Made by a program: the position numbers and the translations under genes. From NCBI GenBank assembly GCA_024279075.1, contig JAJRRX010000015.1:1-10678 (forward strand): a DNA stretch of 10,678 nucleotides, read 5' to 3'. Shown one piece after another: positions 1-7,296 of this stretch; position 1 is the stretch's first letter; the number at the start of each line of letters is the position of its first letter. The notes below the pieces were generated by a model, which had not been told where the DNA came from, ran no database searches, and was given only the letters and a program-made list of their open reading frames with translations. This DNA comes from Alphaproteobacteria bacterium (GTDB lineage: Bacteria; Pseudomonadota; Alphaproteobacteria; Rhodobacterales; Rhodobacteraceae).

Positions 1-160
1 ACACCACTTTGAGATACCAAAACACCGTGCGGCAATAGGTTTTCATCGCCCAATAGGTGCCATCCACCGACCAAATAGCCAGCGGAGCAAAGAGAATGCC
101 TTGCACCAAAAGCGTGCTATACATCAGGAAATCAAATACCAGAGACCGAACACGCAGCAT
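1..160 (-). CDS. 1-acyl-sn-glycerol-3-phosphate acyltransferase, N-terminal part (PlsC-like)
   Basis: The reverse strand opens with ATG at 160 and stays open to the window edge, giving 53 codons of a protein cut off at the left end. The peptide starts MLRVRSLVFDFLMYSTLL, has a hydrophobic N-terminal segment (about residues 7-32), and continues with WAMKTYCRTVFW. This pattern is typical of the N-terminus of alphaproteobacterial lysophosphatidate acyltransferases, inner-membrane enzymes that make phosphatidate. The catalytic HX4D motif would lie beyond the window, so the assignment rests on the N-terminal pattern and on context. The start codon lies two bases after the ftsX stop codon (163-165), so it is probably the third gene of an ftsE-ftsX-plsC operon and is translated by coupling, since I see no strong ribosome binding site. 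The family call is fairly likely but not proven. Confidence 0.7.
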   Translation of the reverse strand, partial: MLRVRSLVFDFLMYSTLLVQGILFAPLAIWSVDGTYWAMKTYCRTVFWYLKVV

Positions 161-162
161 GG

Positions 163-1059
163 TTAGGTTACGCTATGCAGGTGGTATCGCGCTGCCAGCC
201 GCGAGGCCGCAAAGGCCGAGATGCCAACCAAAATCGGCACAAAGATCGGGTAGAGCCAATCTATGCCAGAAAGAGACATGCCAGAAAGCAGCCCGTTGGC
301 CTCTGGTTGGGCCGGAAAAGACACAACCGCCACCATCGCCAATGCCATGCCCAACACAGCACCCAGCGTGGCACGCATGGTAATGCGGCGCACAAAAGCC
401 CCGGCGATGTAGGAATCCCGCGCGCCCAGCAAGCGCAGGGTGCGAATGATATTTTGGTTGGAGGCCAGCGCGTTATGGGCCGAAAGCACCACGATGATCA
501 CGGTGATAATACCCGTGAGCATCAGCGAGAGCGCCACCATAATGCGCAGCCTTTGCGAGGCCGCTAAAACCGGTGCGCGCCATGTGCTGTGGTCGTCAAA
601 ACTGGCATCGGGGGCCTCGGCCTGCAGCCGCAATTTCAGGCTTTCCACATCGACCCCATCAGGGCCAAGGCGCACATCAATCATTTGTGGAATGGGCAGA
701 GAATCGATCGGCAGGTTTCTGCCCAGCCATGGCTCTAGCAGGGCCACCTGTGCTGATTTATCAATGATATCTGCGCGCTCAACGCCTGGCGTGGTGCGCA
801 GCACCCGTAATGCGGCCTCAGATTGTGCTTGCAGGCTTTCACCTTCAGCCACAATTTGCACTGTGGCTGTGCGAGCCAAATCAAGCGACCAATAATCTGC
901 CAAGCGGCCAACGGCGAGCGAAAGCGTAAGCGCAAAAACGGCAATAAAGGCCATGGCCGCCGAGGCAAAGCCCGTGAGCCAAGCCGCGTTGCCTTTTGGC
1001 GGCACCACTTGATCGGAATTTGCGTCTCCAAACAGAAACGATAGCGGGTTGAAGCTCAT
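163..1059 (-). CDS. ftsX: Cell division protein FtsX, permease-like subunit of FtsEX
   Basis: FtsX is the membrane half of the FtsEX complex, an atypical ABC system. It does not transport a substrate but transmits ATP-driven movement across the inner membrane to periplasmic cell-wall hydrolase activators at the division site. The 298-residue protein has the expected four-helix layout: a first helix at about 27-50, a periplasmic domain at about 52-170, then helices near 172-194, 228-248 and 266-288. The stretch LRTTPGVERADIIDK (about 87-101) matches the conserved first part of the periplasmic domain, and NIIRTLRLLGARDSYI (203-218) is the cytoplasmic loop that normally contacts the ATPase. Length is close to the usual ~300. 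The start ATG overlaps the ftsE stop as ATGA (1056-1059), so the two are translationally coupled. No defect is seen. Confidence 0.92.
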   Translation of the reverse strand: MSFNPLSFLFGDANSDQVVPPKGNAAWLTGFASAAMAFIAVFALTLSLAVGRLADYWSLDLARTATVQIVAEGESLQAQSEAALRVLRTTPGVERADIIDKSAQVALLEPWLGRNLPIDSLPIPQMIDVRLGPDGVDVESLKLRLQAEAPDASFDDHSTWRAPVLAASQRLRIMVALSLMLTGIITVIIVVLSAHNALASNQNIIRTLRLLGARDSYIAGAFVRRITMRATLGAVLGMALAMVAVVSFPAQPEANGLLSGMSLSGIDWLYPIFVPILVGISAFAASRLAARYHLHSVT

Positions 1060-1733
1060 AATTGCGCTCCCGCAAGGCTAAGTTGCCCTGCTTTTAGCCG
1101 CAATACCGAAGCAGGCACCCGGCCTTTGATCGAGCGGATAAGATTAAGATCATGCGTCGCCAGCAAAATGGTTTTGCCCATTTTATTCAGCTCAACCAAC
1201 AGGGTCAGCAGCCGCTGCCCCATTTCCCAGTCAACATTGCCCGTTGGCTCATCGGCGACAATCATATCCGGGTCCATAATAACCGCGCGGGCAAGGGCCA
1301 GCCGCTGCCGTTCGCCGCCCGAAATCTCTTCGGGGTAAGCATCCGCGCGGTGGGCCATATCCACCCACGATAAAAGATCCTCAAGGTTGTCCATATTGTC
1401 CTCAATATTCTTGCCTGCCACCAAAAGGGGCAAGGCTATATTTTGACGAATGGTTAAATGGTTAAGGAACTGGCAATCCTGATGCACCACGCCGATTCGG
1501 CGGCGCATCTGGGTGATTTGCTCTCGCGAGAGCTTGGTAACATCCTGCCCGAGCACTTCTAGCGTGCCAGAATCGGGCATAAGCGAAAGATAGCACATTT
1601 TTAGCAGGGTTGTCTTCCCTGCTCCCGATGGGCCGGTCAGAAAGTGAAATGAGCCCGCCGCGAGCTCTTGGTCCACATCTTTTAAAATGGCGCGTGAGCC
1701 ATAGCTAAACCCGGCGTTTTTCAGCGAGATCAC
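1056..1733 (-). CDS. ftsE: Cell division ATP-binding protein FtsE
   Basis: FtsE is the cytoplasmic ATPase of the FtsEX divisome complex. All nucleotide-binding motifs are present: Walker A GPSGAGKTT (34-42), Q-loop glutamine 85, signature SGGERQR (138-144), Walker B ending in D161-E162 followed by PTGNVD, and the switch histidine in ATHD (194). The reading frame extends upstream to another GTG at 1766, but I place the start at GTG 1733. A strong GGAGG (1743-1747) lies nine bases before it, and this start gives 225 residues, close to the usual ~222 (E. coli FtsE is 222), with no extra N-terminal tail. It is the first gene of ftsE-ftsX-plsC and diverges from the zinc-ribbon gene. Confidence is high. 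Confidence 0.93.
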   Translation of the reverse strand: MISLKNAGFSYGSRAILKDVDQELAAGSFHFLTGPSGAGKTTLLKMCYLSLMPDSGTLEVLGQDVTKLSREQITQMRRRIGVVHQDCQFLNHLTIRQNIALPLLVAGKNIEDNMDNLEDLLSWVDMAHRADAYPEEISGGERQRLALARAVIMDPDMIVADEPTGNVDWEMGQRLLTLLVELNKMGKTILLATHDLNLIRSIKGRVPASVLRLKAGQLSLAGAQL

Positions 1734-1808
1734 GAATAATTTCCTCCAAATTTTGCAGACATTCACATGTTAACGCGCTAAGCTCAAGCCCTAAGCCTTT
1801 GATCCTCT

Positions 1809-1817
1809 TGTATAGCA
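1809..1817 (-). promoter_or_regulatory. Possible extended -10 element for ftsE
   Basis: On the minus strand the sequence TGCTATACA fits an extended -10 (TGn followed by TATAAT-like). It sits about 75 bases upstream of the ftsE GTG, in the 157-base divergent space between ftsE and the zinc-ribbon gene. I see no convincing -35 at the right distance, and no clear promoter on the plus strand for the zinc-ribbon gene. This is a motif match only. Confidence 0.3.
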
Positions 1818-1890
1818 TGCGAAGGTAGGGTGTAATATTAACAATTGATTCGGGTGACCAGAACAAAAAGAATGACTACAGGATAAAACT

Positions 1891-3876
1891 ATGCGGATAA
1901 CATGCCCAAATTGCAAGGCCACTTACGAAGTGGGCGATGCCGATATCCCTGATGAGGGTATTGAAGTAGAATGTAGTGCCTGCTTAAAGCGCTGGATGCA
2001 GATGCCCGCTGGGTTTAAAGCCGAAACAGCGCCAGAGCCTGTTGAAGATATTCCAGCAGAGCCATTGGCCACCGCAAGCGCGCCCGAGGCGGACCCAGCC
2101 CCGTTGCCCGATATGCCCCCAGCGCCCGAAGAGGTGCGAGCGGCCCTTGGTGATGTGGAACCTGAAGCCATACCCGAGCCAGAACCTAAGCCCGAGGCGA
2201 CTATATCAGAGCCCACGCCTTCAGAGGAAAGTGGCGCTGTTGTTGATTTCGCGTCTGCCAGCAGCCCAAAGGCCTCGGACTGGGAGGAGCCGGCTTATGA
2301 CCCGGATTGGGAAAGCCACGAGACGTCAGAGCTTGCCGAGCCAACAGAGATGAACGCCCCGACCGATTTGCCAGACCTGCCACCATCAGCGGGCTGGCGT
2401 GTGCCTAAGCCACCCGATAGCGCATTTTTGGAACAAGATCCGCTTGACGAAATTTTGGCAGAAGTGAGCGCGGCGGCGTCTGCCAGTGCTGCCTCTACGC
2501 CCTCGGCACCTGATGAGGCTCCGGCTGCAACTGCGCCTTCTACACCTGCCGAGACGCCGGGGCGCGCTGATGATTCGGCGCCGCCTGCCCCCGAAATACA
2601 ACCCGCCGCCGCGCCCTCCGCGCCAGAACCGGAGATGGAGACGGTAGTACCCGATACCCCTGCGCCAGAGGGCGACGCCCCGGAGGCGAACGCGTCCGTT
2701 TTGGAGGAGAGGACGCCTGACATTGATGACGGCGAGGCGGCAGCGGCTTTAAAGGTTGAGGCGGAAGAGACTCCGGAGATTGAAGCGGTTTCTGAAATAG
2801 AAGATGAGGGCGCACAATATTTTGATTCTGACCTTGCGCCCGATCTAGAATCAGAAATTGCTCCCGAACCCGAACCCGAACCCGAACCCGAACCCGAACC
2901 CGAACCCGAACCCGAACCCGAACCCGAACCCGAACCCGAACCTGTTGCATTGCATTGGAGCCAGCAGGCCAGCACTTTGGCCCCTGTTATTGCCAGTGCC
3001 ATCAAGCCAAAGCCCGCACCGCAACAAGACGATCATTCGTCGGATGCAACAAAAGATATTGAAGACTTTATTCGCACCCGTGCTGATAGCGCTGCCGAAT
3101 CCGCTCCGCGTGAGGCAAGGATGCCTGCCGCACCCTCGGCCGAAGAAGAAGTATTTCACCCGTGGGATGGCGAGGTCGCGCCCGATGTGGCAGATGAATC
3201 CGAGTCTGAGGAGGATGATTTTGAGTGGGACGAGCCGCCAAATGCCGATACGCCCCTCACCTTTGATCCTGAACCGGACGAAGATGACCCGATGGTTGAA
3301 GCTCATATGGCAGCGCTTGAACTGCAAAACAAAGAAGATTTGCACCCAGAGGTGCCAACGGCTTCCAATGTAATTCAGGCAGATATTCCGCAAGCGCCGC
3401 AACCAACAATCCCGAGTGGACATGGCCGGCCAATACGCGCGAAACCGGGAAAACCAACGCCGGTTGAATCGGCTGAAGATGTAGAAGCGGCGATTCGAGC
3501 GCAGCTTTCAAGTATGAAAAAACCACCTGTGCGGCCCGTGGCAGAAAGTGAACCTGCCAAAGGGGGGTTATTTGCCAAGCTGGCGAAAGCAAAAGCTCCA
3601 GTGGCCGCCGCGACTCCAGCACCACAGCCGGCCAAATCGGCGAACCCGCTCAAAGATGCGCTCGCGGATCTTGGCGATGAAAAAGCCCCGCGTTCGGGTA
3701 AGCGCACCGGCTTTATGCTGGTTATGATATTGTTTTTGCTAGCGCTGATTGCTTATCTTTTTGGTGATGCCCTTTCGGGTATGGTACCTGCTTTGGAGCC
3801 TTATCTCAGCGGTTTTTCCGGCATGGTAGACGAGTTGCGGGAAACGGTGCAAAGGCTTATTGGCGGGCTAGGATAG
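1891..3876 (+). CDS. Zinc-ribbon protein with long acidic Pro/Glu linker and C-terminal membrane helix
   Basis: The function is unknown. The N-terminus carries a four-cysteine zinc ribbon of the MJ0042 type (C5-x2-C8 and C28-x2-C31, then KRW), which is likely to bind structural zinc. Residues from about 40 to 600 are low-complexity, rich in Pro, Glu, Ala and Asp, and surely disordered. They include 13 Pro-Glu pairs (325-350) encoded by 13 exact CCCGAA units. Near the end lies one hydrophobic helix (about 607-625) preceded by GKR. The positive-inside rule then puts the zinc ribbon and linker in the cytoplasm and a 35-residue tail, with an amphipathic stretch (DELRETVQRLIGGL), in the periplasm. 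AGGA at 1880-1883 lies seven bases before the ATG. Zinc-ribbon proteins of this kind are often found divergent to ftsEX in Rhodobacteraceae (from memory), which hints at an envelope or division role. The linker is unusually long, so a homologue search should use only the two ends. Confidence 0.85.
   Translation: MRITCPNCKATYEVGDADIPDEGIEVECSACLKRWMQMPAGFKAETAPEPVEDIPAEPLATASAPEADPAPLPDMPPAPEEVRAALGDVEPEAIPEPEPKPEATISEPTPSEESGAVVDFASASSPKASDWEEPAYDPDWESHETSELAEPTEMNAPTDLPDLPPSAGWRVPKPPDSAFLEQDPLDEILAEVSAAASASAASTPSAPDEAPAATAPSTPAETPGRADDSAPPAPEIQPAAAPSAPEPEMETVVPDTPAPEGDAPEANASVLEERTPDIDDGEAAAALKVEAEETPEIEAVSEIEDEGAQYFDSDLAPDLESEIAPEPEPEPEPEPEPEPEPEPEPEPEPEPVALHWSQQASTLAPVIASAIKPKPAPQQDDHSSDATKDIEDFIRTRADSAAESAPREARMPAAPSAEEEVFHPWDGEVAPDVADESESEEDDFEWDEPPNADTPLTFDPEPDEDDPMVEAHMAALELQNKEDLHPEVPTASNVIQADIPQAPQPTIPSGHGRPIRAKPGKPTPVESAEDVEAAIRAQLSSMKKPPVRPVAESEPAKGGLFAKLAKAKAPVAAATPAPQPAKSANPLKDALADLGDEKAPRSGKRTGFMLVMILFLLALIAYLFGDALSGMVPALEPYLSGFSGMVDELRETVQRLIGGLG
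2863..2940 (+). repeat. Hexanucleotide tandem repeat (CCCGAA)x13
   Basis: Thirteen perfect copies of CCCGAA run without a single interruption inside the zinc-ribbon gene and encode 13 Pro-Glu dipeptides. Because the unit is six bases, gain or loss of copies by slipped-strand mispairing keeps the frame and only changes linker length. Identical codons throughout (CCC and GAA only), while the flanking Pro and Glu codons are mixed, suggest recent expansion rather than ancient selection on each residue. All six frames are open across the repeat, which creates spurious long reading frames on both strands. Confidence 0.97.
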
Positions 3877-3886
3877 CCTTTCAAAA

Positions 3887-3912
3887 GGCCGCAGCGGGTA
3901 TTTACTGCGGCC
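3887..3912. terminator. Bidirectional hairpin terminator between convergent genes
   Basis: GGCCGCAG (3887-3894) and CTGCGGCC (3905-3912) form a perfect 8-bp GC-rich stem with a 10-base loop. It lies in the 46-base gap between the stop codons of the zinc-ribbon gene (plus) and dat (minus). Read on the minus strand the stem is followed by TTTTGAAAGG; on the plus strand it is followed by ATCTTTATAT. It can therefore serve both genes, better for dat. A second small hairpin, GCCTT-TCAA-AAGGC (3876-3889), overlaps its left arm. Confidence 0.7.
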
Positions 3913-3922
3913 ATCTTTATAT

Positions 3923-4774
3923 CTAAATCGCCGTTTTCAGGCTTTCTTCTAGGTATATTTCACGTAGGCGGCGCGCGATGTCACCGACCTTGCCATCTCC
4001 AATTTGCGCGCCATCGATCTCTATCACTGGCCCTACAAACGTCGTGGCCGAGGTCACAAAGGCCTCTTTCGCGGCTTGTGCTTCCTCAATCGTAAAGGGG
4101 CGCTCCTCGATCTTGATTTGCGCTTCAGACGCATAGCGCAGCACGGCGGCGCGGGTGATACCGGCGAGGATTTCGGTGCCAAGGTTCCGGGTAACAATCG
4201 TGCCCTCGGCCGTAACGATATAAGCGTTGTTCGAGGTGCCCTCGGTGACAAACCCGTCTTCCACCAGCCATGCATCATCACAGCCCGCGGCCTTGGCGGC
4301 CATTTTTCCCATAGAGGGCGCGAGCAGTTGCACGGTTTTAATATCGCGGCGGCCCCAGCGGATATCCGGGATCGAAATCACTTTCATGCCGGTTTTTGCA
4401 ATCGGGGAATTGACCACGTTTTTGGCTTGGGTGAAAAGCACAAGGCTCGGCTCCACATCGGGGTAGGCGAAATCGCGGTCGGCGATGCCACGGGTGACTT
4501 GCAAATAAACCAGCCCCTCCGTGAGGTTATTGCGCTTTATTAGCTCGCGGTGGATGTCGAGCAGCTCGTCAATGCTGCAAGGGGCTTTCATATCCAGCTC
4601 GCTGAGCGAACGTTCCAGCCGCTCGGTGTGGCCATCAAAGGCAAGGATTTTGCCGTCAATGATCGAGGTCACTTCATAGACCGCATCGGCCATCAGGAAG
4701 CCGCGGTCAAACACCGATATTTTAGCGTCGGTCTCGGGCAAATATTCGCCGTTTACGTATACAATTCTGCTCAT
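3923..4774 (-). CDS. dat: D-amino-acid transaminase (fold-type IV PLP enzyme)
   Basis: This enzyme moves the amino group between D-amino acids and 2-oxo acids, typically D-alanine plus 2-oxoglutarate giving pyruvate plus D-glutamate. The 283-residue protein shows class IV aminotransferase features: FDRGF near the N-terminus, tyrosine 33, VTRG (93-96), the Schiff-base lysine 146 in RDIKTVQLL, and glutamate 178 in TEGTSNN, which contacts the PLP ring nitrogen. The Bacillus D-transaminase carboxylate trap R-x-H appears here as R-D-F (100-102), so the substrate range may differ. I place the start at ATG 4774 (MSRIVYVNG), preceded by GGGGA. In-frame ATGs at 4780, forming ATGA with the dgcA stop, and at 4786 are alternatives. 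It is the last gene of dgcN-dgcA-dat and is translationally coupled. Being next to D-glutamate-degrading genes favours D-amino acids over branched-chain amino acids, another possible substrate in this fold. Confidence 0.87.
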   Translation of the reverse strand: MSRIVYVNGEYLPETDAKISVFDRGFLMADAVYEVTSIIDGKILAFDGHTERLERSLSELDMKAPCSIDELLDIHRELIKRNNLTEGLVYLQVTRGIADRDFAYPDVEPSLVLFTQAKNVVNSPIAKTGMKVISIPDIRWGRRDIKTVQLLAPSMGKMAAKAAGCDDAWLVEDGFVTEGTSNNAYIVTAEGTIVTRNLGTEILAGITRAAVLRYASEAQIKIEERPFTIEEAQAAKEAFVTSATTFVGPVIEIDGAQIGDGKVGDIARRLREIYLEESLKTAI

Positions 4775-4776
4775 GC

Positions 4777-5739
4777 TCATCCCCATAGTTCAGCGGTTGG
4801 CGGGTAAACCCCGCGCTCGTCATAGCGCAAAGGCGCGGTGCGGTCACGCGCCAAAAGCAACGGGCCATCGAGATCGACGATTTGCGCACCTTGGGCGAGC
4901 AGCGTGGCGGGGGCCATAGCGAGCGATGTGCCGACCATACAGCCGATCATCAGGGCGTAACCCTCCTTGAGTGCGGCCTGTTTCAAGGCTAGCGCCTCGG
5001 TCAGCCCGCCGGTTTTATCGAGCTTGATATTGGCCATATCATACTTGCCCTTCAAGGCTGGCAGGCTGGCGCGGTCATGGCAGGACTCATCCGCGCAAAC
5101 CGGAAGCGGGCGCGCGATTTCGGCAAGCATATCATCGGCCACCGCGGGCAGGGGCTGCTCGACCACCTCGACCCCGAGGCGCAGGAGCGCGGGGGCAAGC
5201 TCGGTATAAAGCTCAGGCGTCCAGCCTTCATTTGCATCGACAATTATGCGGGTATCCGGCGCGCCTTTGCGCACGGCTTCAAGGCGAGCCATGTCATCCT
5301 CGCCGCCGAGTTTGATTTTAAGCAGCGGGCGGGCGGCGTGCTTGGCGGCCTGTTGCTGCATCTTTTCGGGGGTCGCGAGAGAAAGCGTGTAGGCGGTGAT
5401 AACAGGTTCAGGCGTTGGCAACCCTGCCAGCTCCCAAACGCGCTTACCAGCCTTTTTGGCCTCCCAATCCCACAGGGCGCAATCAACCGCGTTGCGGGCC
5501 GCACCTGCGGGCAGGGCGGCTTGCAGATCGCTGCGGGTAATGCGCGGGGGCAGGCTTTCGATCTGGGCAATCACGCTCTCCATGCTCTCGCCGTAACGGG
5601 CATAGGGCACGCATTCTCCACGGCCATTTGCCCCGTCCCGCGAGACGCTTACGGTCACCACTTTGGACTCGGTGCGCGAGCCGCGCGAGATTGTGAACAC
5701 CTCTTTGAGCGGGAAGGCTTCCGCCACACCGACGATCAT
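4777..5739 (-). CDS. dgcA: N-acetyl-D-glutamate racemase DgcA (enolase superfamily, dipeptide-epimerase-like)
   Basis: This is an enolase-superfamily enzyme of the muconate-lactonizing subgroup. The 320-residue protein has the paired lysine motif KIK (K141, K143), metal ligands D168 (VDANEGW), E194 (VVEQPLP) and D217 (CADES), and the opposite lysine K239 in NIKLDKTGG. Together these form the two-base machinery for 1,1-proton transfer. By sequence alone it could be called an L-Ala-D/L-Glu epimerase. The gene's position directly after a DUF1611 gene and before a D-amino-acid transaminase points instead to DgcA, which converts N-acetyl-D-glutamate to N-acetyl-L-glutamate. The frame runs upstream to 5886, but the start is ATG 5739 (MIVGVAEAFPLKEVF). 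It overlaps the dgcN stop as ATGA and matches the usual N-terminus; the upstream 49 residues are arginine- and proline-rich shadow sequence. Confidence 0.85.
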   Translation of the reverse strand: MIVGVAEAFPLKEVFTISRGSRTESKVVTVSVSRDGANGRGECVPYARYGESMESVIAQIESLPPRITRSDLQAALPAGAARNAVDCALWDWEAKKAGKRVWELAGLPTPEPVITAYTLSLATPEKMQQQAAKHAARPLLKIKLGGEDDMARLEAVRKGAPDTRIIVDANEGWTPELYTELAPALLRLGVEVVEQPLPAVADDMLAEIARPLPVCADESCHDRASLPALKGKYDMANIKLDKTGGLTEALALKQAALKEGYALMIGCMVGTSLAMAPATLLAQGAQIVDLDGPLLLARDRTAPLRYDERGVYPPTAELWG

Positions 5740-6731
5740 TTCAAGGCCTCCACAAGGCGGGCGGCACCTTGGCGGTAGGGGTCCACGCAGGGCAGGCCGA
5801 GGTGCTCTTCCAGCTCGGCGAGGTATTCGCGGGCTTTTTCCTCGCCCAGTTTGGCGGTGTTCACCGACACGCCAGCAACATAGCAATCAGGGTTCACCAC
5901 CTGCGCCATGGTCAGCGCGACATCGCGGAGTTTCTCCAAGCTAGGCAGGGTATAATCGGGCAGGCCGCGCATATGGGTGCGGGTTGGCTCATGGGCGAGG
6001 ATCAGCGCATCGGGCTGGCCGCCGTGGATCAGCGCCATGGTGACGCCGGAATAGCTGGCGTGGAACAGGCTGCCTTGGCCCTCGATAATATCCCAGTGGT
6101 CGGGGTCGTTATCAGGCGTGAGGTATTCCACCGCGCCGGCCATAAAGTCAGCGATCACCGCATCCAGAGGCACCCCGCCGCCGGTGATCAGAATGCCGGT
6201 TTGGCCGGTGGCCCGGAAGGTCGCGTTCATCCCGCGCTTATGCATCTCGCGCTCCATGGCGATGGCGGTATACATTTTGCCAACCGAGCAATCGGTGCCA
6301 ACCGCCAGCACCCGCTTGCCAGTGCGTTTTTTGCCGTTGGCGATGGGGTAGGCAACGGTAGGGATGCGGACATCATGCAAAGTGCGGCCATGCATTTGCG
6401 CGGCGGCCACCAGCGCGCCCTCATCCGAGAGCAAGTTATGCAAGCCTGAGGCAATATCCATGCCCGCAACAATCGCGGCTTCAAGCGCCGTGACCCATTC
6501 GGGTGAAATATGGCCGCCACGGTTGGCAACGCCGATAACAACGGTTTTAATGCCCGCCGCCACGGCCTCTTCCATCGTCATATCCGGTAGGCCCATATCG
6601 GCATTGCAGCCCGGCAGGCGGAATTGTGCTTTGGCATAATCTGGCCGCCAATCGCGGATGCCTTGGGCCACTTTGGCGGCTAGCGGGTCTACGGCGTCTC
6701 CAAGAAACAGGATGTAAGGGGCTTCGATCAT
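5736..6731 (-). CDS. dgcN: D-glutamate N-acetyltransferase DgcN (DUF1611 family)
   Basis: DUF1611 proteins adjacent to dipeptide-epimerase homologues were identified as DgcN, which acetylates D-glutamate to N-acetyl-D-glutamate in the first step of D-glutamate use as a nutrient. The 331-residue protein has a Rossmann-like N-terminal part (LFLGDAVDPLAAK, 8-20), a P-loop-like G145-TDCSVGK-152 typical of the family, the stretch ITGGGVPLDAVIADF (182-196), and IEGQGSLFH (216-224). I chose ATG 6731 (MIEAPYILFLGDA) because CGGAGA lies seven bases ahead. The in-frame start at 6767 would add 12 residues with no ribosome binding site. It is the first gene of the operon, and its TGA overlaps the dgcA ATG. 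A 217-base space upstream holds likely control sites. The acetyltransferase role is known for the family and not shown by this sequence alone. Confidence 0.85.
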   Translation of the reverse strand: MIEAPYILFLGDAVDPLAAKVAQGIRDWRPDYAKAQFRLPGCNADMGLPDMTMEEAVAAGIKTVVIGVANRGGHISPEWVTALEAAIVAGMDIASGLHNLLSDEGALVAAAQMHGRTLHDVRIPTVAYPIANGKKRTGKRVLAVGTDCSVGKMYTAIAMEREMHKRGMNATFRATGQTGILITGGGVPLDAVIADFMAGAVEYLTPDNDPDHWDIIEGQGSLFHASYSGVTMALIHGGQPDALILAHEPTRTHMRGLPDYTLPSLEKLRDVALTMAQVVNPDCYVAGVSVNTAKLGEEKAREYLAELEEHLGLPCVDPYRQGAARLVEALK

Positions 6732-6756
6732 AGTGATTCTCCGGAAATTGGGCTTG

Positions 6757-6771
6757 ATTTGCGCCACAAAT
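6757..6771. promoter_or_regulatory. Inverted repeat in the dgcN leader, candidate operator
   Basis: ATTTG (6757-6761) and CAAAT (6767-6771) form a perfect dyad with a five-base spacer, 26-40 bases upstream of the dgcN start. The wider half-site GATTTGCG (6756-6763) is repeated in direct orientation at 6811-6818, 55 bases away. An interrupted T/A dyad of about 15 bp is the shape bound by LysR-type regulators, and the known dgc systems use such a regulator (DgcR). No regulator gene is present here, so this is suggestive only. Confidence 0.3.
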
Positions 6772-6850
6772 ATCGCGGAGATCGTGGGAGGATTTAGTGA
6801 TTGAGGCGTGGATTTGCGAAATGCTCGAAGATTGTTGCATTAAATTGGCG

Positions 6851-6872
6851 ATTCGCGCGACAATCAGCGAAT
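6851..6872. promoter_or_regulatory. Second inverted repeat upstream of dgcN
   Basis: ATTCGC (6851-6856) and GCGAAT (6867-6872) form a perfect 6-bp dyad around a 10-base spacer, about 120-140 bases before the dgcN start. A minus-strand TTGTCG that could act as a -35 lies within the dyad, but the matching -10 is poor. Candidate operator; no function is shown. Confidence 0.25.
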
Positions 6873-6948
6873 ACCCGCTATGGCGGCGCGGAGAATCTTG
6901 TGTAAGCTGCGATGCTGTGCACGCGCCGCGCGGCAACATAGGTGCCTG

Positions 6949-7296
6949 CTACCGACCAAGCAAAGCCACCGGCGCATTTTCATTAACCACAAAATCTTTG
7001 GCCGGGCCATCAGCCACATTGGTATGGCGCTTATATTCATAGCGCATAATGTTGCCCTCGGGCTCTGAGTGAATAATCAGGCAACTGGCAAGGTGCTTGG
7101 CCCCGTCATAGATATCAACAAAGCCCCGCAAATGCGGCGCGGCTTCAGCATCCATCTCAAAGCCATCATCCGAAAGCCGTAGCAGCGGGTAGATCTCATC
7201 CCCGACATGCAGTCGTAGCCGGTTCTTTTTGCGTTGGGCTTGCTTGCGCGCGCGCTCTAGCCCGTTCAAAACCTCTTTAGATAAAAAAGCATCCAT
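6949..7296 (-). CDS. Small conserved protein, PilZ-like
   Basis: A 115-residue soluble protein of unproven function, of a kind that I recall as common in Rhodobacteraceae. It begins with a basic helix (MDAFLSKEVLNGLERARKQAQRKKNR, shown here by its charge: K/R-rich from 15 to 27). It continues with strands such as LRLHVGDEIYPLLRLSDDGFEMD, RGFVDIYDGAKHLASCLII and MRYEYKR. The alternating hydrophobic strands and DGFEM resemble the beta-barrel of PilZ domains. The canonical c-di-GMP motif RxxxR ... DxSxxG is not complete: there are basic residues at 22-27, but no DxSxxG. Start ATG 7296 is set by a strong AAGGAG at 7305-7310, eight bases ahead. A farther in-frame start at 7326 is unneeded. It lies 113 bases downstream of the receiver-like gene on the same strand. 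The gene is real; the fold call is tentative. Confidence 0.72.
   Translation of the reverse strand: MDAFLSKEVLNGLERARKQAQRKKNRLRLHVGDEIYPLLRLSDDGFEMDAEAAPHLRGFVDIYDGAKHLASCLIIHSEPEGNIMRYEYKRHTNVADGPAKDFVVNENAPVALLGR

Noticed and set aside
2295..3423. Long reading frames on the minus strand across the zinc-ribbon gene, with Ser-Gly, Val-Arg or Phe-Gly repeats
   Set aside because: They arise because CCCGAA repeats leave every frame open. They lack ribosome binding sites, and the plus-strand protein has a clear zinc ribbon and membrane helix.
5740..5886. N-terminal extension of DgcA from the upstream start at 5886
   Set aside because: The added 49 residues are arginine- and proline-rich and overlap dgcN in another frame. 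The ATG at 5739 overlaps the dgcN stop as ATGA and gives the normal N-terminus.
6797..7042. Plus-strand 81-codon frame opposite the dgcN upstream region and the PilZ-like gene end
   Set aside because: It has no ribosome binding site, lies partly antisense to a supported gene, and its composition is not protein-like.
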